Program-made: the position numbers and the translations under genes
Notes under the pieces: generated by a model
What the model saw: the letters and a program-made list of their open reading frames with translations, nothing else
What the model was told of the DNA's origin: nothing
Database searches by the model: none
NCBI GenBank assembly: GCA_002995645.1
Contig: PUHO01000012.1
Span: 1-53,515, forward strand
Direction: 5' to 3'
From: SAR324 cluster bacterium
GTDB taxonomy: Bacteria > SAR324 > XYD2-FULL-50-16 > HCM1
Length of the DNA: 53,515 nucleotides
Shown: one piece after another, positions 1 through 8,696 of the stretch
How the letters are laid out: the number at the start of each line of letters is the position of its first letter
How positions within the stretch are numbered: position 1 is the stretch's first letter

Positions 1-785
1 GTTGGCGTATGACGTTTGTTGTTGTAATGCTCATTGGTTTTGCCTGGGTTGTTCTTTGGTGCTTTGCAAGTGGAAGCAAGCCTTATGAACTAACAACAAG
101 AGAAGAATTAGATGCGAAAAAAGCAAAACTAGCTGCTGCTGAAAAAGCCGCCGTTGTTGAAACGGACACAAATCCATTAAGCTTTTATCTAAAACAACCG
201 TTAGTGATATTTACTGCCTTGACCTTCTTTGCGTTTAGTTATATTCTATTTTTCTTTATCTCTTGGTTCCCATCGTACTTATTAGATGCTCGTCATTTAA
301 ATATGCATGATATGGCTTTCTTCAATTCTATTCCTTGGTTGCTTGGTTCTGTTGGATTAGTTGCCGGCGGTTTTATTTCTGATTGGATTTTGCAAAAAAC
401 CGGTAACGCTGTATTTTCTAGAAAACTAGTTATTATTGTAGGCTTAATCGTTGCTGCTGCCGGTGTTGCCGGTGCTGCTGCCATTACTAATATTAATCTA
501 GCTCTTGTTCTTGTTTCTATTGCTTTATTTGCAATGTACACAACCACTTCATGCTACTGGGCTATTATTCAAGACGTAGTAAAAGGCTCCAACGTAGGTG
601 GGGTTTCTGGTTTCGTTCATTTCATTGCTAATGTTGCCGGCATCATTGCTCCTGCTCTTACAGGCTTTATCATTAAAGCATCTGGCGGACATTATGCAGG
701 CGCTTTCTTCTTAGCAGGTATCATTGCTTTGGGATCAGCTATATTACTAGCTATTGGTGGCAAACAATTTAAAGGAAATGCTTAA
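1..785 (+). CDS. MFS transporter, C-terminal part (ACS/hexuronate-type), 5' truncated
   Basis: The open frame runs in from the left edge (first whole codon at base 3), so this is the C-terminal part of a major facilitator superfamily permease; the ATG at base 9 is internal. The visible part starts in a transmembrane helix, followed by a charged cytoplasmic loop (about residues 20-55) and then six hydrophobic segments, as expected for the second half of a 12-TM carrier. The residues around ISWFPSYLL and the CYWAIIQD segment resemble the anion:cation symporter family, which carries hexuronates, tartrate, phthalate and other organic acids. It precedes two CoA-transferases and an enoyl-CoA hydratase on the same strand, so it probably imports the acid they activate. 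The substrate is not readable from sequence. Confidence 0.8.
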   Translation, partial: WRMTFVVVMLIGFAWVVLWCFASGSKPYELTTREELDAKKAKLAAAEKAAVVETDTNPLSFYLKQPLVIFTALTFFAFSYILFFFISWFPSYLLDARHLNMHDMAFFNSIPWLLGSVGLVAGGFISDWILQKTGNAVFSRKLVIIVGLIVAAAGVAGAAAITNINLALVLVSIALFAMYTTTSCYWAIIQDVVKGSNVGGVSGFVHFIANVAGIIAPALTGFIIKASGGHYAGAFFLAGIIALGSAILLAIGGKQFKGNA

Positions 786-891
786 TTTTTAATTAAACTT
801 AAATAAAGGAACGGTGGGAAAGCGGAAGACGTCCTTGCCCATCTTAATAAGATATATATTGAAACTAAAATAACGGGAGCTTAGTTTACAA

Positions 892-2034
892 ATGAAATTA
901 CCTCTTGAAGGTGTAACCGTTTTAGAGTTCAGCCAATATTTGGCTGGCCCCTATGCGGGTCTAAGATTAGCCGATCTTGGAGCACGTGTAATTAAAATTG
1001 AACGCCCTAAGTATGGCGATGCTTGTCGTGGTCTTGTTACTAAAAATATGATTAGTGACGGTGATAGTGTGCTTTTTCATACAATTAACCGTAATAAAGA
1101 TTCATTCCAAGCTAATTTAAAAGACGCAAATGACGTTGCAACAGTTAAAAAACTAGCTAAATCAGTTGATATTATTACTCATAACTTCCGCCCTGGCATA
1201 ATGGAACGGCTAGGTTTAAATTATGAAGTAATTAAAGAAGTTAACCCTACCATTATCTACGCCGAAGTAAGCGGCTATGGTGCTAAAGGTCCTTGGAAAG
1301 ACAAACCGGGGCAAGACTTACTAGCACAATCTATGTCCGGTTTAACTTGGCTATCTGGTAACGACAATCAACCGCCTATGCCTTTTGGAATTGCTACGGC
1401 TGATATGATTTGCGGGACTCAACTTGTACAAGCATTATGCGCGGCGTTGTTACGTCGTAAACGTAAAGGAATCGGTGCCAAGATTGAAGTTAGTTTAATG
1501 GAATCTATTTTAGATCTACAATTTGAAGGACTAACAGCTTATTTAAATACAGGAAAAAACCTGCCTGAACGTTGCGCTAGTAATAACGGTCACGTTTATT
1601 TAGGCGCTCCTTACGGTATTTATAAAACTAAAGATACGTATATCGCGCTAGCTATGGGTAAATTATCTCTTCTTAACGAAGCGTTAAAGAATGAGGAACT
1701 AGCCCCCTATTGTGAAGGTGATTTGTACTTTACTAAAAGAAACGAAGTGAAAGCAATTATAGCTTCCCAACTCGTATCGGAAACCACAGCGTATTGGTGC
1801 AATAAACTAGATAGCGTCGGTTTTTGGCATGCCCCTGTTTTTAATTATGAACAGTTAACAAAGAGCGAAGTATATACATCGTTAAACATGCAAATTAGTC
1901 TTGAACGTAACGGCGAAACGATTAAAACAACTCGTTGCCCTATTCGTTTAAATCAACAAATTTTATCATCAAACAAAAGTGCCCCCGTTTTAGGGGAAAC
2001 CACTGAAAGAATTAAGAAGGAGTATAAACTATGA
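892..2034 (+). CDS. Family III CoA-transferase (CaiB/BaiF type), copy 1
   Basis: 380 residues, the usual length for formyl-CoA transferase/CaiB-type enzymes, which move CoA from an acyl-CoA to a free acid through an aspartyl-CoA anhydride. The N-terminus has the family pattern LxGVxVLEFSQYLAGPYAG with ADLGARVIKIE (residues 4-37). The catalytic Asp is D171 in the ATADMICG segment, and the INRNK and GQDLL motifs are present. A GGGAG-like ribosome site lies about 13 nt before the ATG. The stop overlaps the next start by 4 bp (ATGA), so the two CoA-transferases are translationally coupled. They are clearly homologous over their whole length with catalytic Asp at the same position, so they may form a heteromer or be a tandem duplication. 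Substrate unknown. Confidence 0.88.
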   Translation: MKLPLEGVTVLEFSQYLAGPYAGLRLADLGARVIKIERPKYGDACRGLVTKNMISDGDSVLFHTINRNKDSFQANLKDANDVATVKKLAKSVDIITHNFRPGIMERLGLNYEVIKEVNPTIIYAEVSGYGAKGPWKDKPGQDLLAQSMSGLTWLSGNDNQPPMPFGIATADMICGTQLVQALCAALLRRKRKGIGAKIEVSLMESILDLQFEGLTAYLNTGKNLPERCASNNGHVYLGAPYGIYKTKDTYIALAMGKLSLLNEALKNEELAPYCEGDLYFTKRNEVKAIIASQLVSETTAYWCNKLDSVGFWHAPVFNYEQLTKSEVYTSLNMQISLERNGETIKTTRCPIRLNQQILSSNKSAPVLGETTERIKKEYKL

Positions 2035-3173
2035 TACTTCCATTAGAAGGAATTACCGTTCTTGATTTTACTCAATTACTATCCGGTCCATGCGCTTCGC
2101 TTCGTATGGCCGATCTAGGTGCAAGAGTAATTAAAATTGAACATTATGAAACTGGCGATATGTCTCGCAACCTATACGGCGAATCAGTTGACGTTTGTGA
2201 TACTTCCGCCTTCTTTCAAGCTATTAATAGGAATAAAGAAAGTATTGCCCTTAATTTAAAATTAGAATCAACAAAAAAAGCTATTTTACAATTAGTAAAA
2301 GAAGTTGACGTTGTATTAAGTAATTTTAAACCGGGAGCAATGGAGCATCTAGGTTTTGGATTTGCAACGTTAAAAGCAATTAATCCATCTATTGTATACG
2401 GATATATTACAGGCTACGGTTCTCATAGCCCATGGGCAAATAAGCCGGGACAAGATCTTTTAATTCAAGCTATATCAGGCTTAACATATCAAACAGGTAA
2501 CGAAGATTACGGATCCGTTCCAACAGGGATTGCCGTTGCCGATATTATTGCCGGATCACAACTAGTGCAAGCAGTTATAGCCGCTCTCTACTCTGGTGAA
2601 GCAACGGAAGTGGAAGTTTCTATGCTTGAAGCTATATTAGACTTACAATTTGAGCCTATGACCTTGTTTTTTCAAGACGGCGAAATTGTTAAACGTGGTA
2701 ATGTTAGCGGAGCACATCCCCTTGTTGCAGCGCCTTACGGTATTTATAAAACGCAAGACGGATATATAACGCTGGCTATGGGATCTATTATTAAGCTTGG
2801 GGAGTTATTAGATTGTAATGACTTGGTAGCCTATCAAGACTCATCGCAATGGTATTCTAAGCGTGATGAAATTAAACAAGTCTTAACTGATTTATTAAAA
2901 ACAAACACTACTAAACATTGGTTATCTATCCTTGAACCGGCTGATATCTGGTGCGCTGAAGTATTTAATTGGGAACAATTAATTAAACAACCCGGCTTTG
3001 AAGTGCTTAACATGCTACAAACTGTCCAATGCGGTAATGGGGGAACCTATCAAACGACACGTTGCCCTATTCGTATAGACGGGGAAATCATCACAAACAA
3101 AGTAGGCGCCCCTATTTTAGGACAACACACAGAAAGTATTGCTAAAGAATTTAACCTTACTTTTGGAGCATAG
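2031..3173 (+). CDS. Family III CoA-transferase (CaiB/BaiF type), copy 2
   Basis: Also 380 residues and collinear with the preceding gene: LEGITVLDFTQLLSGPCAS at the N-terminus, ADLGARVIKIE at 27-37, INRNKES near 65-71, and D171 in AVADIIAG as the predicted catalytic aspartate. An AGGAG site lies 8 nt before the ATG, inside the end of the upstream gene. Both paralogues keep the catalytic residue, so neither is an obvious dead subunit; a two-subunit CoA-transferase, as known for succinyl-CoA:malate CoA-transferase, is possible but unproven. It is followed after 3 nt by the enoyl-CoA hydratase, which would act on the CoA ester. Confidence 0.88.
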   Translation: MILPLEGITVLDFTQLLSGPCASLRMADLGARVIKIEHYETGDMSRNLYGESVDVCDTSAFFQAINRNKESIALNLKLESTKKAILQLVKEVDVVLSNFKPGAMEHLGFGFATLKAINPSIVYGYITGYGSHSPWANKPGQDLLIQAISGLTYQTGNEDYGSVPTGIAVADIIAGSQLVQAVIAALYSGEATEVEVSMLEAILDLQFEPMTLFFQDGEIVKRGNVSGAHPLVAAPYGIYKTQDGYITLAMGSIIKLGELLDCNDLVAYQDSSQWYSKRDEIKQVLTDLLKTNTTKHWLSILEPADIWCAEVFNWEQLIKQPGFEVLNMLQTVQCGNGGTYQTTRCPIRIDGEIITNKVGAPILGQHTESIAKEFNLTFGA

Positions 3174-3176
3174 ATA

Positions 3177-3959
3177 ATGGCAAGTCAATATATTACCTAT
3201 GAACAGCGTAACGGCGTTGGCTATATCATTATGGATAAACCGAAAGCCAATGCCTATAATTTAGCTTTTCATGAACAGCTATTAGACGCTATTCATCTAG
3301 CTAATGAGGATAACAAAATTAATGCAGTTATTCTTTCTAGTGCTAGCGAAAAGTTTTTTTGTGCCGGTGCTGATATTAAAGAATTTGCAGAAAACGATAC
3401 GGCAACTAATAAAAAAATGGTGATAGCCGCACGTCAAAGCGTTGCCGCAATGGAAGCAAGTAATAAAATCTTTATTGCCGCTATTTCCGGGCATTGCTTA
3501 GGCGGAGGGCTTGAGATTGCTTTAGCATGTGATATACGAGTTGCGTCAAATAAACACTTTTCTATGGGGCTTACAGAAACAAAGCTTGGTCTTATTGCAG
3601 GGAACGGCGGAACGCAACGCCTTGCAAGACTCATTGGAGCAACGCGGGCTATTGAGTTAATCGTTACTGGCACCGTGTTTGGCGCGGACAAAGCGCATGA
3701 ATACGGTATTGTAAATCAATTATATACAGCTGAAGAGTTTGAACAAAAAACCTTAGCAATAGCACAAACTATCTGTAATGGTGCCGGCTTAGCCATCGCC
3801 GCTACTAAACGTGCTATTCGTATGGGGATTGAAGTTCCTCTTCTTGCCGGGCTAGAGCTGGAAGCCGGAGAAGCTGACCGCTTATATGATACGTACGATG
3901 CAAAAGAAGGGTTTCAAGCTTTTGTTGAAAAACGCGACCCTGTTTACCTAAATCGTTAG
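3177..3959 (+). CDS. Enoyl-CoA hydratase/isomerase (crotonase family)
   Basis: 260-residue crotonase-fold protein, the standard length. The oxyanion-hole region is FCAGADIKEF (61-70) and GHCLGGGLEIALACD (105-119). Both catalytic glutamates of true hydratases are present: E113 in GGGLE and E134 in TETKLGLIAGNGGTQRL. The C-terminus ends EGFQAFVEKRDPVY, typical of the family and also seen in carnitinyl-CoA dehydratase; that, with two CaiB-type genes upstream, makes a carnitine-like CoA pathway one option, but no betaine carrier is visible. GGAG lies 8 nt before the ATG. Last gene of the operon, followed by a terminator. The 3' end of this gene has been tandemly duplicated downstream (see repeat at 3846-4410). 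Confidence 0.9.
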   Translation: MASQYITYEQRNGVGYIIMDKPKANAYNLAFHEQLLDAIHLANEDNKINAVILSSASEKFFCAGADIKEFAENDTATNKKMVIAARQSVAAMEASNKIFIAAISGHCLGGGLEIALACDIRVASNKHFSMGLTETKLGLIAGNGGTQRLARLIGATRAIELIVTGTVFGADKAHEYGIVNQLYTAEEFEQKTLAIAQTICNGAGLAIAATKRAIRMGIEVPLLAGLELEAGEADRLYDTYDAKEGFQAFVEKRDPVYLNR

Positions 3960-3995
3960 CCTATTGTTATAGTGTTTTTCTTTTCTACAAAAATA

Positions 3996-4026
3996 AAAGC
4001 CTGCAATCATTCCTTGTAGGCTTTTT
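3996..4026 (+). terminator. Intrinsic terminator of the CoA-transferase/hydratase operon
   Basis: An 11-bp stem AAAGCCTGCAA / TTGTAGGCTTT (one G-U pair) with a 7-nt loop, running into a T tract, 37 nt after the hydratase stop. Confidence 0.85.
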
Positions 4027-4252
4027 ACTATATAGGGCGAGTTATTGCCTTTTTTCAACATCAATTTATATAGACAGCTAAAGAGAATAGCACAAAATAT
4101 ATAACGATGCCGGGCTGAAATCGGGAGAAGCCCCACCACTTATATGATACACATGATACGAAAGAAAGTTTTCTAGCTTTTGTTGAAAAACGCGACCCTG
4201 TTTATCTAAATCGTTAGCTATTATTATAGTTTCTTTTTTTTCTATAAAAGTA

Positions 4253-4283
4253 AAAGCCTGCAATCATTCATTGTAGGCTTTTT
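4253..4283 (+). terminator. Duplicated copy of the same terminator
   Basis: Same stem (AAAGCCTGCAA / TTGTAGGCTTT) and T tract as at 3996-4026, carried along in the second tandem unit; only the loop differs by one base. The hairpin has been kept while the coding part of the unit has drifted. Confidence 0.8.
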
Positions 4284-4432
4284 ACTATATAGGGCGAGTT
4301 ATTGCTTTATCTGTCATCATCAATTTATATATACAGCTGAAGAGAATAACACAAAATATATAACGGTGCCGGGCTAGAATCGGGAGAAGCCCCACCGCTT
4401 ATATAATACTGTATCGCATAAACAAAAAATAA

Positions 4433-4475
4433 AAGAAGTAAGTAAACCGTCTAAAAGATAATTTACCTACTTCTT
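4433..4475 (-). terminator. Terminator of the sugar-acid catabolic operon
   Basis: 14-bp stem AAGAAGTAAGTAAA / TTTACCTACTTCTT (one mismatch) with a 15-nt loop. Read on the minus strand it is followed by a T-rich run, 55 nt after the stop of the enolase-superfamily gene. Confidence 0.7.
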
Positions 4476-4529
4476 AAACAAACTAAAGCGTATCGTATTT
4501 TTACGTACTTAAAAATAAATAGTATTATA

Positions 4530-5627
4530 CTACGCCATATTTAACTTATTCAACTTATCCCAATCAAAATTAACACCAGTACCAATTTCTGTAGAAGCAG
4601 CAACGTAGCCGTCTACAACTTTTATTGGATCTTTTGTATATTCAAATATAGGGAAGCTATGGAATTCTAAAAGCCCTCTATTCTCAATCGCAGCTAAAGC
4701 ATTAACATGCAATTCTTGCATACCGTGCGTACTAGCACGTAGTGAATAGTCTTTAGCAATTTTTGCTACTCTAAAAACACCTGTTAAACCGCATAGGTTG
4801 GAAGCGTCTAAGATGGGCTCTTCTAGTTTACCTATATCTAAAGCTAATTTGTGTTCCCATACAGTATGTAGGTTTTCGCCCATAGCAATAGGAATACTCG
4901 TTGCTTGCGCTATTCTTGCGTAGCCTTCGTAATCATCGGGATTAGTTGGTTCTTCTAACCAGCCAATATTATACTTTTCGATTTTTCTTGCCATGCGAAT
5001 AGCTTGTTCTCTACTCCAAACCATGTTGGCATCAACCATAAATAAAGCATCTTTACCAAGAAGTTCACGAATTAAGCGAATTCTTTCAACATCTTCGTCT
5101 TCGTTTGCTCGACCTACTTTAATCTTAATAGCAGTATGACCACTTGCTAATTGTTTTTCAACATTAGCTACTAATTCATCATTAGTAAACATTAAATCAA
5201 TACCACCGTAGTAAGTACGTACTTTAGCCGCTTTTGTACCAAAATAATCAGCTAACGCTTTTTTTTCACTTTTTAACTTAATATCCCAAAAAGAAATATC
5301 TAAAGCAGAAATAGCGAAAGAAGCAATACCGCCCCTTGCCACGTAATGAATTTTTGTATTCATAAAATCGTGCATTTTTTCCGTATCGTCTAGTTCCTTA
5401 CCTATTAAAGAAGGTGCTAAATCAACGCGCAACATTTCGGCAGTTGCTCTTCCGCCGAAACCGCCTGTATAGGTGTAACCAACACCTTCAATGCCACTTT
5501 CCATTAATACTTTAGTAACTACAAGCTCAAAATTATCATGTTTCCCATGAAGAGCATCTCCTAAGTTTCCTTCTAAGGGCAGTCTATAGTACTCGGTTTT
5601 TATATCTTTTATTTTTCCATAGCTCAT
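4530..5627 (-). CDS. Enolase-superfamily sugar-acid dehydratase (mandelate racemase subgroup)
   Basis: 365 residues with the two-domain layout of the mandelate racemase/muconate-lactonizing group: an N-terminal capping domain (about 1-130) and a barrel. Visible catalytic elements are the KxK base motif at K168/K170 (AIKIKVG), Mg ligands D199 (MVDAN), E225/E226 (WLEEP) and E251 (MGEN), and the second-base region STHGMQELH with H301. The stretch KVGRANEDED, VDANMVWSREQAIRMARK resembles L-talarate/galactarate dehydratases more than racemases, so dehydration of a hexonate or aldarate to a 2-keto-3-deoxy acid is the likely reaction. It is the last gene of a four-gene minus-strand operon with three dehydrogenases, consistent with sugar-acid breakdown. 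Exact substrate unknown. Confidence 0.8.
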   Translation of the reverse strand: MSYGKIKDIKTEYYRLPLEGNLGDALHGKHDNFELVVTKVLMESGIEGVGYTYTGGFGGRATAEMLRVDLAPSLIGKELDDTEKMHDFMNTKIHYVARGGIASFAISALDISFWDIKLKSEKKALADYFGTKAAKVRTYYGGIDLMFTNDELVANVEKQLASGHTAIKIKVGRANEDEDVERIRLIRELLGKDALFMVDANMVWSREQAIRMARKIEKYNIGWLEEPTNPDDYEGYARIAQATSIPIAMGENLHTVWEHKLALDIGKLEEPILDASNLCGLTGVFRVAKIAKDYSLRASTHGMQELHVNALAAIENRGLLEFHSFPIFEYTKDPIKVVDGYVAASTEIGTGVNFDWDKLNKLNMA

Positions 5628-5651
5628 TTTAATCTCCCATCTTAAAATTAA

Positions 5652-6404
5652 TTATCGACCTAACCAGCCACCGTCTACGGCAATAACATGCCCGTTAACA
5701 TAATCAGACGCAGTAGACGCTAAAAATACGGCAGCACCGGCAAGATCTTCCGGTTTTCCCCAACGACCAGCGGGGATTCTTTCTAGAATTTGTCTATTTC
5801 TGTTTTCATCAGCTAATAACGCTGTGTTCATTTCTGTAGCCATATAACCCGGAGCAATACAGTTAATTGTAATGCCTTTTCCAGCCCATTCATTAGCTAG
5901 TGATTTAGAGAATTGCATCACACCACCTTTACTTGCCGCATAAGCCGGCACAGTAAAACCACCTTGAAAAGATAAAAGGGATGCAAGATTCACGATTTTA
6001 CCGTATCCTTGTTCTATCATTAGTTTACCAACTTTTTGGCACATATAAAATACGGCGTTCATATTAATATCTACAACAAAATCCCAATCTTTTTTAGGGA
6101 ATTCTACTGAAGGATGTCTTTTTTGGACACCGGCATTATTAACTAAAATATCAATTTTACCAACTTTTTTAACAATTTGATCAATAATAGAATCATAATC
6201 GTCAAACTTGCTTAAATCAAAATCAAAGCCATGCGCTTTATGCCCTTCTTTTTCAAACTCGGCAATCGTATCCGGATTTACTTTTAAATCTAAAATTACA
6301 ATTTCAGCACCATGTTCAGCTAAACCTTTAGCAATACCTTTTCCTAATCCTTGATTAGCACCGGTTACAAGTGCAACTTTTCCTTTTAAGTCAAATAAAT
6401 TCAT
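5652..6404 (-). CDS. kduD: Short-chain dehydrogenase, KduD-type (2-dehydro-3-deoxy-D-gluconate 5-dehydrogenase-like)
   Basis: 250-residue classical SDR. NAD-binding TGANQGLG at 14-21, NNAG at 89-92, catalytic S142, Y155 and K159 (ASLLSFQGG, PAYAASKGG), and the C-terminal ILERIPAGRWG, DYVNGHVIAVDGGWL. The segments LSFQGG, ANEWA, INCIAPGYMAT and IPAGRWG follow E. coli KduD closely. KduD interconverts 3-deoxy-5-ketouronate intermediates in uronate and pectin breakdown; broader hexonate oxidation is possible. It lies 24 nt upstream of the dehydratase, whose product class (2-keto-3-deoxy acids) fits it. Confidence 0.78.
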   Translation of the reverse strand: MNLFDLKGKVALVTGANQGLGKGIAKGLAEHGAEIVILDLKVNPDTIAEFEKEGHKAHGFDFDLSKFDDYDSIIDQIVKKVGKIDILVNNAGVQKRHPSVEFPKKDWDFVVDINMNAVFYMCQKVGKLMIEQGYGKIVNLASLLSFQGGFTVPAYAASKGGVMQFSKSLANEWAGKGITINCIAPGYMATEMNTALLADENRNRQILERIPAGRWGKPEDLAGAAVFLASTASDYVNGHVIAVDGGWLGR

Positions 6405-6438
6405 TTTCGTTCTTCTAATTAATGTTAGTATTTTAATA

Positions 6439-7446
6439 TTATGATAAGTGATACATTACTTTAATAGCGTCCGTACCGGTTGTTAAAAGGTCAAAACCTT
6501 CTTGGTACTTGTCTACAGGTAATTGGTGGGTAATAATTTTCTTAAAATCATTACAGTTATACGTAAGATCTACAGCAATTTTGAATTCTTCTAGTTGATA
6601 TACGCGAACAAATTGTATAGAAACTTCCCTAAACATACCTTGACCTAAGTTTAACTCCGTCTTATGTTTATACGCAGCTACAAGCACAATGCGACCGCCC
6701 ACTTTTGTTGTTTCCGTAAGAATAGAAGCAACGCTTGGATGTCCGGCACAATCAAAGACAATATCAGCTCCAATATTATTATTAATTTTTCTTGCTTCTT
6801 CTATAACGTCACCTTTTGTCACGTCAATTACTTTGAAACCAAATTCTTTAATCTTGTTAATTCTTAAAGGATTTGCTTCGGCAATGGTAATATCAGTACA
6901 ACCGTAATGTTGTAAAGCAATCGCTATACATAAACCAATCGTACCGCCGCCAAAAATTAAAGCCGTATCACCTGCTTGGTAAGCACCTTTCCTAATAGAA
7001 TGGACAGCAACGGCAACAGGTTCAACAACAGCGCCTAGTTCTAAACTCATATCATCAGGTAACGGCAAAATAGCTTCATCAGGACATAAAACGTATTCAG
7101 CCATACCACCGTCTAAATCAATACCTAAAAGACCTAGTGTTTCACAAATATACCATTTACCTGATTTACATGTGGAACATTTACCACATGATAAAAGAGG
7201 ATAAACGCAAACTTTTTTGCCTTTTGCAATGGTGGGATGGTTACTTGATTCCATATATCCGGCGAACTCATGTCCTAGCGTTAGCCCGGCTTTTGCTCTT
7301 GGATGCGTTCCGGCATAGATATTTAAATCACTTCCGCATATACCGGCATTAGCAATTTTAATCAACGACCAGCCTTCTTTTTCCGTTGGAATTGGTTTAT
7401 CTTCTAAAGCAATTTGTTCTTTACCTTTATAAACGATTACTTTCAT
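6439..7446 (-). CDS. Zinc-dependent medium-chain dehydrogenase (polyol/idonate/threonine dehydrogenase-like)
   Basis: 335-residue MDR-family oxidoreductase. Catalytic zinc ligands C37 (GICGSD) and H59-E60 (LGHEFAG); structural zinc cysteines at 87, 90, 93 and 101 (CGKCSTCKSGKWYIC); VVEPVAVAVH helix; Rossmann GGGTIG. This set marks the sorbitol/threonine/L-idonate dehydrogenase branch rather than quinone reductases. Within this operon it would oxidise a hydroxyl of a sugar acid or reduce its keto form, using NAD(P). Substrate cannot be fixed from sequence. Separated by 34 nt from the SDR gene. Confidence 0.82.
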   Translation of the reverse strand: MKVIVYKGKEQIALEDKPIPTEKEGWSLIKIANAGICGSDLNIYAGTHPRAKAGLTLGHEFAGYMESSNHPTIAKGKKVCVYPLLSCGKCSTCKSGKWYICETLGLLGIDLDGGMAEYVLCPDEAILPLPDDMSLELGAVVEPVAVAVHSIRKGAYQAGDTALIFGGGTIGLCIAIALQHYGCTDITIAEANPLRINKIKEFGFKVIDVTKGDVIEEARKINNNIGADIVFDCAGHPSVASILTETTKVGGRIVLVAAYKHKTELNLGQGMFREVSIQFVRVYQLEEFKIAVDLTYNCNDFKKIITHQLPVDKYQEGFDLLTTGTDAIKVMYHLS

Positions 7447-7496
7447 TATAGTATCTCCCTGTTTATTTTATATATTTAAATAAATAGCTTAAATAA

Positions 7497-8441
7497 TTAA
7501 ACTAAATTCCAATTTAATGCTTCGCCTTTCAAAAATCTAACTGATTCTTCGGCAACTTTTCTTTTTAATTCTAAAGCAGCTTCTTCAGAATACCAGCCCA
7601 TATGTGGGGTACAAATAAATTTACCTGTTGCATATAGTTTTTCTTTTGCTTCTAACGGTTCTTTTTCTGTTGTATCTAAACCGGCACCGGCAATTAAATT
7701 AGTTTCTAGAGCTGTTAAAAGATCTTTTTCATTAATAATGCCACCTCTTGCCGTATTTACAATATACGCAGTAGGCTTCATCATTTTAAAATCTTTTAAA
7801 GTAATTAAGTTTATATTGTTATCAGCCGGACAATGAATAGAAATTAAATCTGCCGTCTTTAATAATTCTTCTTTTGAGATTAACTTAATATATTTACTTT
7901 TTTCTTCGTTTAGTTTGCTAACATTAGGATCAAAAGCCACTACTTCCAAACCAAAGCCATGAGCACGTTTTGCCATTTCCGTACCAATACGACCAACACC
8001 AAAGATACCTATTCTTTTCCCTCTTATTCTGTAGATAGGAATGGATTCTTGATAATCCCAAACGCCTTTTTCAATTAAATCAGACATTTTTGCAACTTTT
8101 CTAACTAGTTCTAAAGTTAGTGACATTGCATGATCGGCTACTTCATTCATTCCATAATCAGGAACGTTACAAACTTTAACGTTATGATCTTTTGCCGCCT
8201 TTAAGTCTACATTATTGACCCCAACGCCATATCTAACAACTAATTTCAAATTAGGTAGATTTTCCATAACTCTTCTAGTTACCGGGGCGTATTGATTAAT
8301 AAAAACGACGCCGTCTTTACATTGATCTATTAAATCGTCTTCTGTTTTACATTGTTTTAATGTGAATTCAAAGCCTGCTTTTCCCAGAATATTTGTTTCA
8401 ATATCAATATCTTTGTGATCACAATCAGTAATGATTACCAT
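7497..8441 (-). CDS. D-isomer-specific 2-hydroxyacid dehydrogenase (CtBP/SerA-like)
   Basis: 314 residues. NAD-binding GVGRIG at 148-153; the catalytic triad of the family is R232 (NTARGG), E261 (EKEP) and H280 (CTPHMGW). VVRYGVGVNNVD and PDYGMNEVADHA are typical of the C-terminal-binding-protein/glycerate-type branch; there is no ACT domain, so it is not a full-length serine-pathway SerA. First gene of the minus operon, with an AAGGAG ribosome site before its ATG and a good promoter (8514-8542). Probably reduces a 2-keto acid such as 2-ketogluconate, 2-ketogulonate or hydroxypyruvate. Confidence 0.83.
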   Translation of the reverse strand: MVIITDCDHKDIDIETNILGKAGFEFTLKQCKTEDDLIDQCKDGVVFINQYAPVTRRVMENLPNLKLVVRYGVGVNNVDLKAAKDHNVKVCNVPDYGMNEVADHAMSLTLELVRKVAKMSDLIEKGVWDYQESIPIYRIRGKRIGIFGVGRIGTEMAKRAHGFGLEVVAFDPNVSKLNEEKSKYIKLISKEELLKTADLISIHCPADNNINLITLKDFKMMKPTAYIVNTARGGIINEKDLLTALETNLIAGAGLDTTEKEPLEAKEKLYATGKFICTPHMGWYSEEAALELKRKVAEESVRFLKGEALNWNLV

Positions 8442-8513
8442 AAATATATACTCCTTATTTTACCTTGTTTTTAGCTGTTTTATTAAAAAGTAACCTCTTA
8501 GCACTTCTTTTTA

Positions 8514-8542
8514 AAATTACCTCTTCTTATTTCTGTTGTCAA
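8514..8542 (-). promoter_or_regulatory. Sigma-70 type promoter of the sugar-acid operon
   Basis: On the minus strand TTGACA (8537-8542), a 17-nt spacer, then TAATTT (8514-8519), about 70 nt before the hydroxyacid dehydrogenase ATG. Perfect -35, weak -10. Confidence 0.55.
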
Positions 8543-8557
8543 ATAAAAAAAAACATA

Positions 8558-8595
8558 TTTACATATTCAAAAAACAGATTTACATATTTAAAAAA
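8558..8595. repeat. Pair of 21-bp-spaced direct repeats in the divergent regulatory region
   Basis: TTTACATATTCAAAAAA (from 8558) and TTTACATATTTAAAAAA (from 8579) are direct repeats exactly 21 bp apart, two helical turns. They lie between the two divergent promoters, just upstream of the -35 of the sugar-acid operon. A possible tandem activator or repressor site; the second copy also supplies the -35 of the rimO promoter. Confidence 0.5.
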
Positions 8596-8606
8596 GTAGC
8601 TATATT
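8579..8606 (+). promoter_or_regulatory. Candidate promoter of the rimO-yebC-ruvCA-ssb operon
   Basis: TTTACA (8579-8584), 16-nt spacer, TATATT (8601-8606), upstream of rimO. The -35 lies inside the second of two direct repeats. Confidence 0.4.
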
Positions 8607-8696
8607 TTTTATTCAATTTTTCTCTCTTGCTCATTTATTTACATAATGTATATAATAATATTTTACTTATTTTTTATTATATTTGTTTGCTACTTT

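Larger units (their letters stand above)
3846..4410. repeat. Tandem duplication (2.2 copies, about 260 bp) of the enoyl-CoA hydratase 3' end
   Basis: Unit 1 (3846-4108) contains the last about 38 codons of the hydratase gene, its stop, its terminator and about 80 bp of spacer. Unit 2 (4109-4367) repeats this with decayed coding sequence but a well-preserved end (CGCGACCCTGTTTA, CTAAATCGTTAG) and terminator. Unit 3 (4368-about 4410) is a partial start. Each unit begins with GCCGGGCT. This fills most of the 570-bp convergent gap; no additional gene is visible in it. Confidence 0.92.

Noticed and set aside
800..845. Imperfect hairpin between the MFS gene and the first CoA-transferase
   Set aside because: The stem TGGGAAAG/CTTGCCCA has a mismatch and no T tract; I could not match it to a riboswitch class.
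8646..8696. Longer N-terminus for RimO
   Set aside because: The 17 extra residues are hydrophobic and unlike family starts; the ATG at 8697 matches the conserved first strand.
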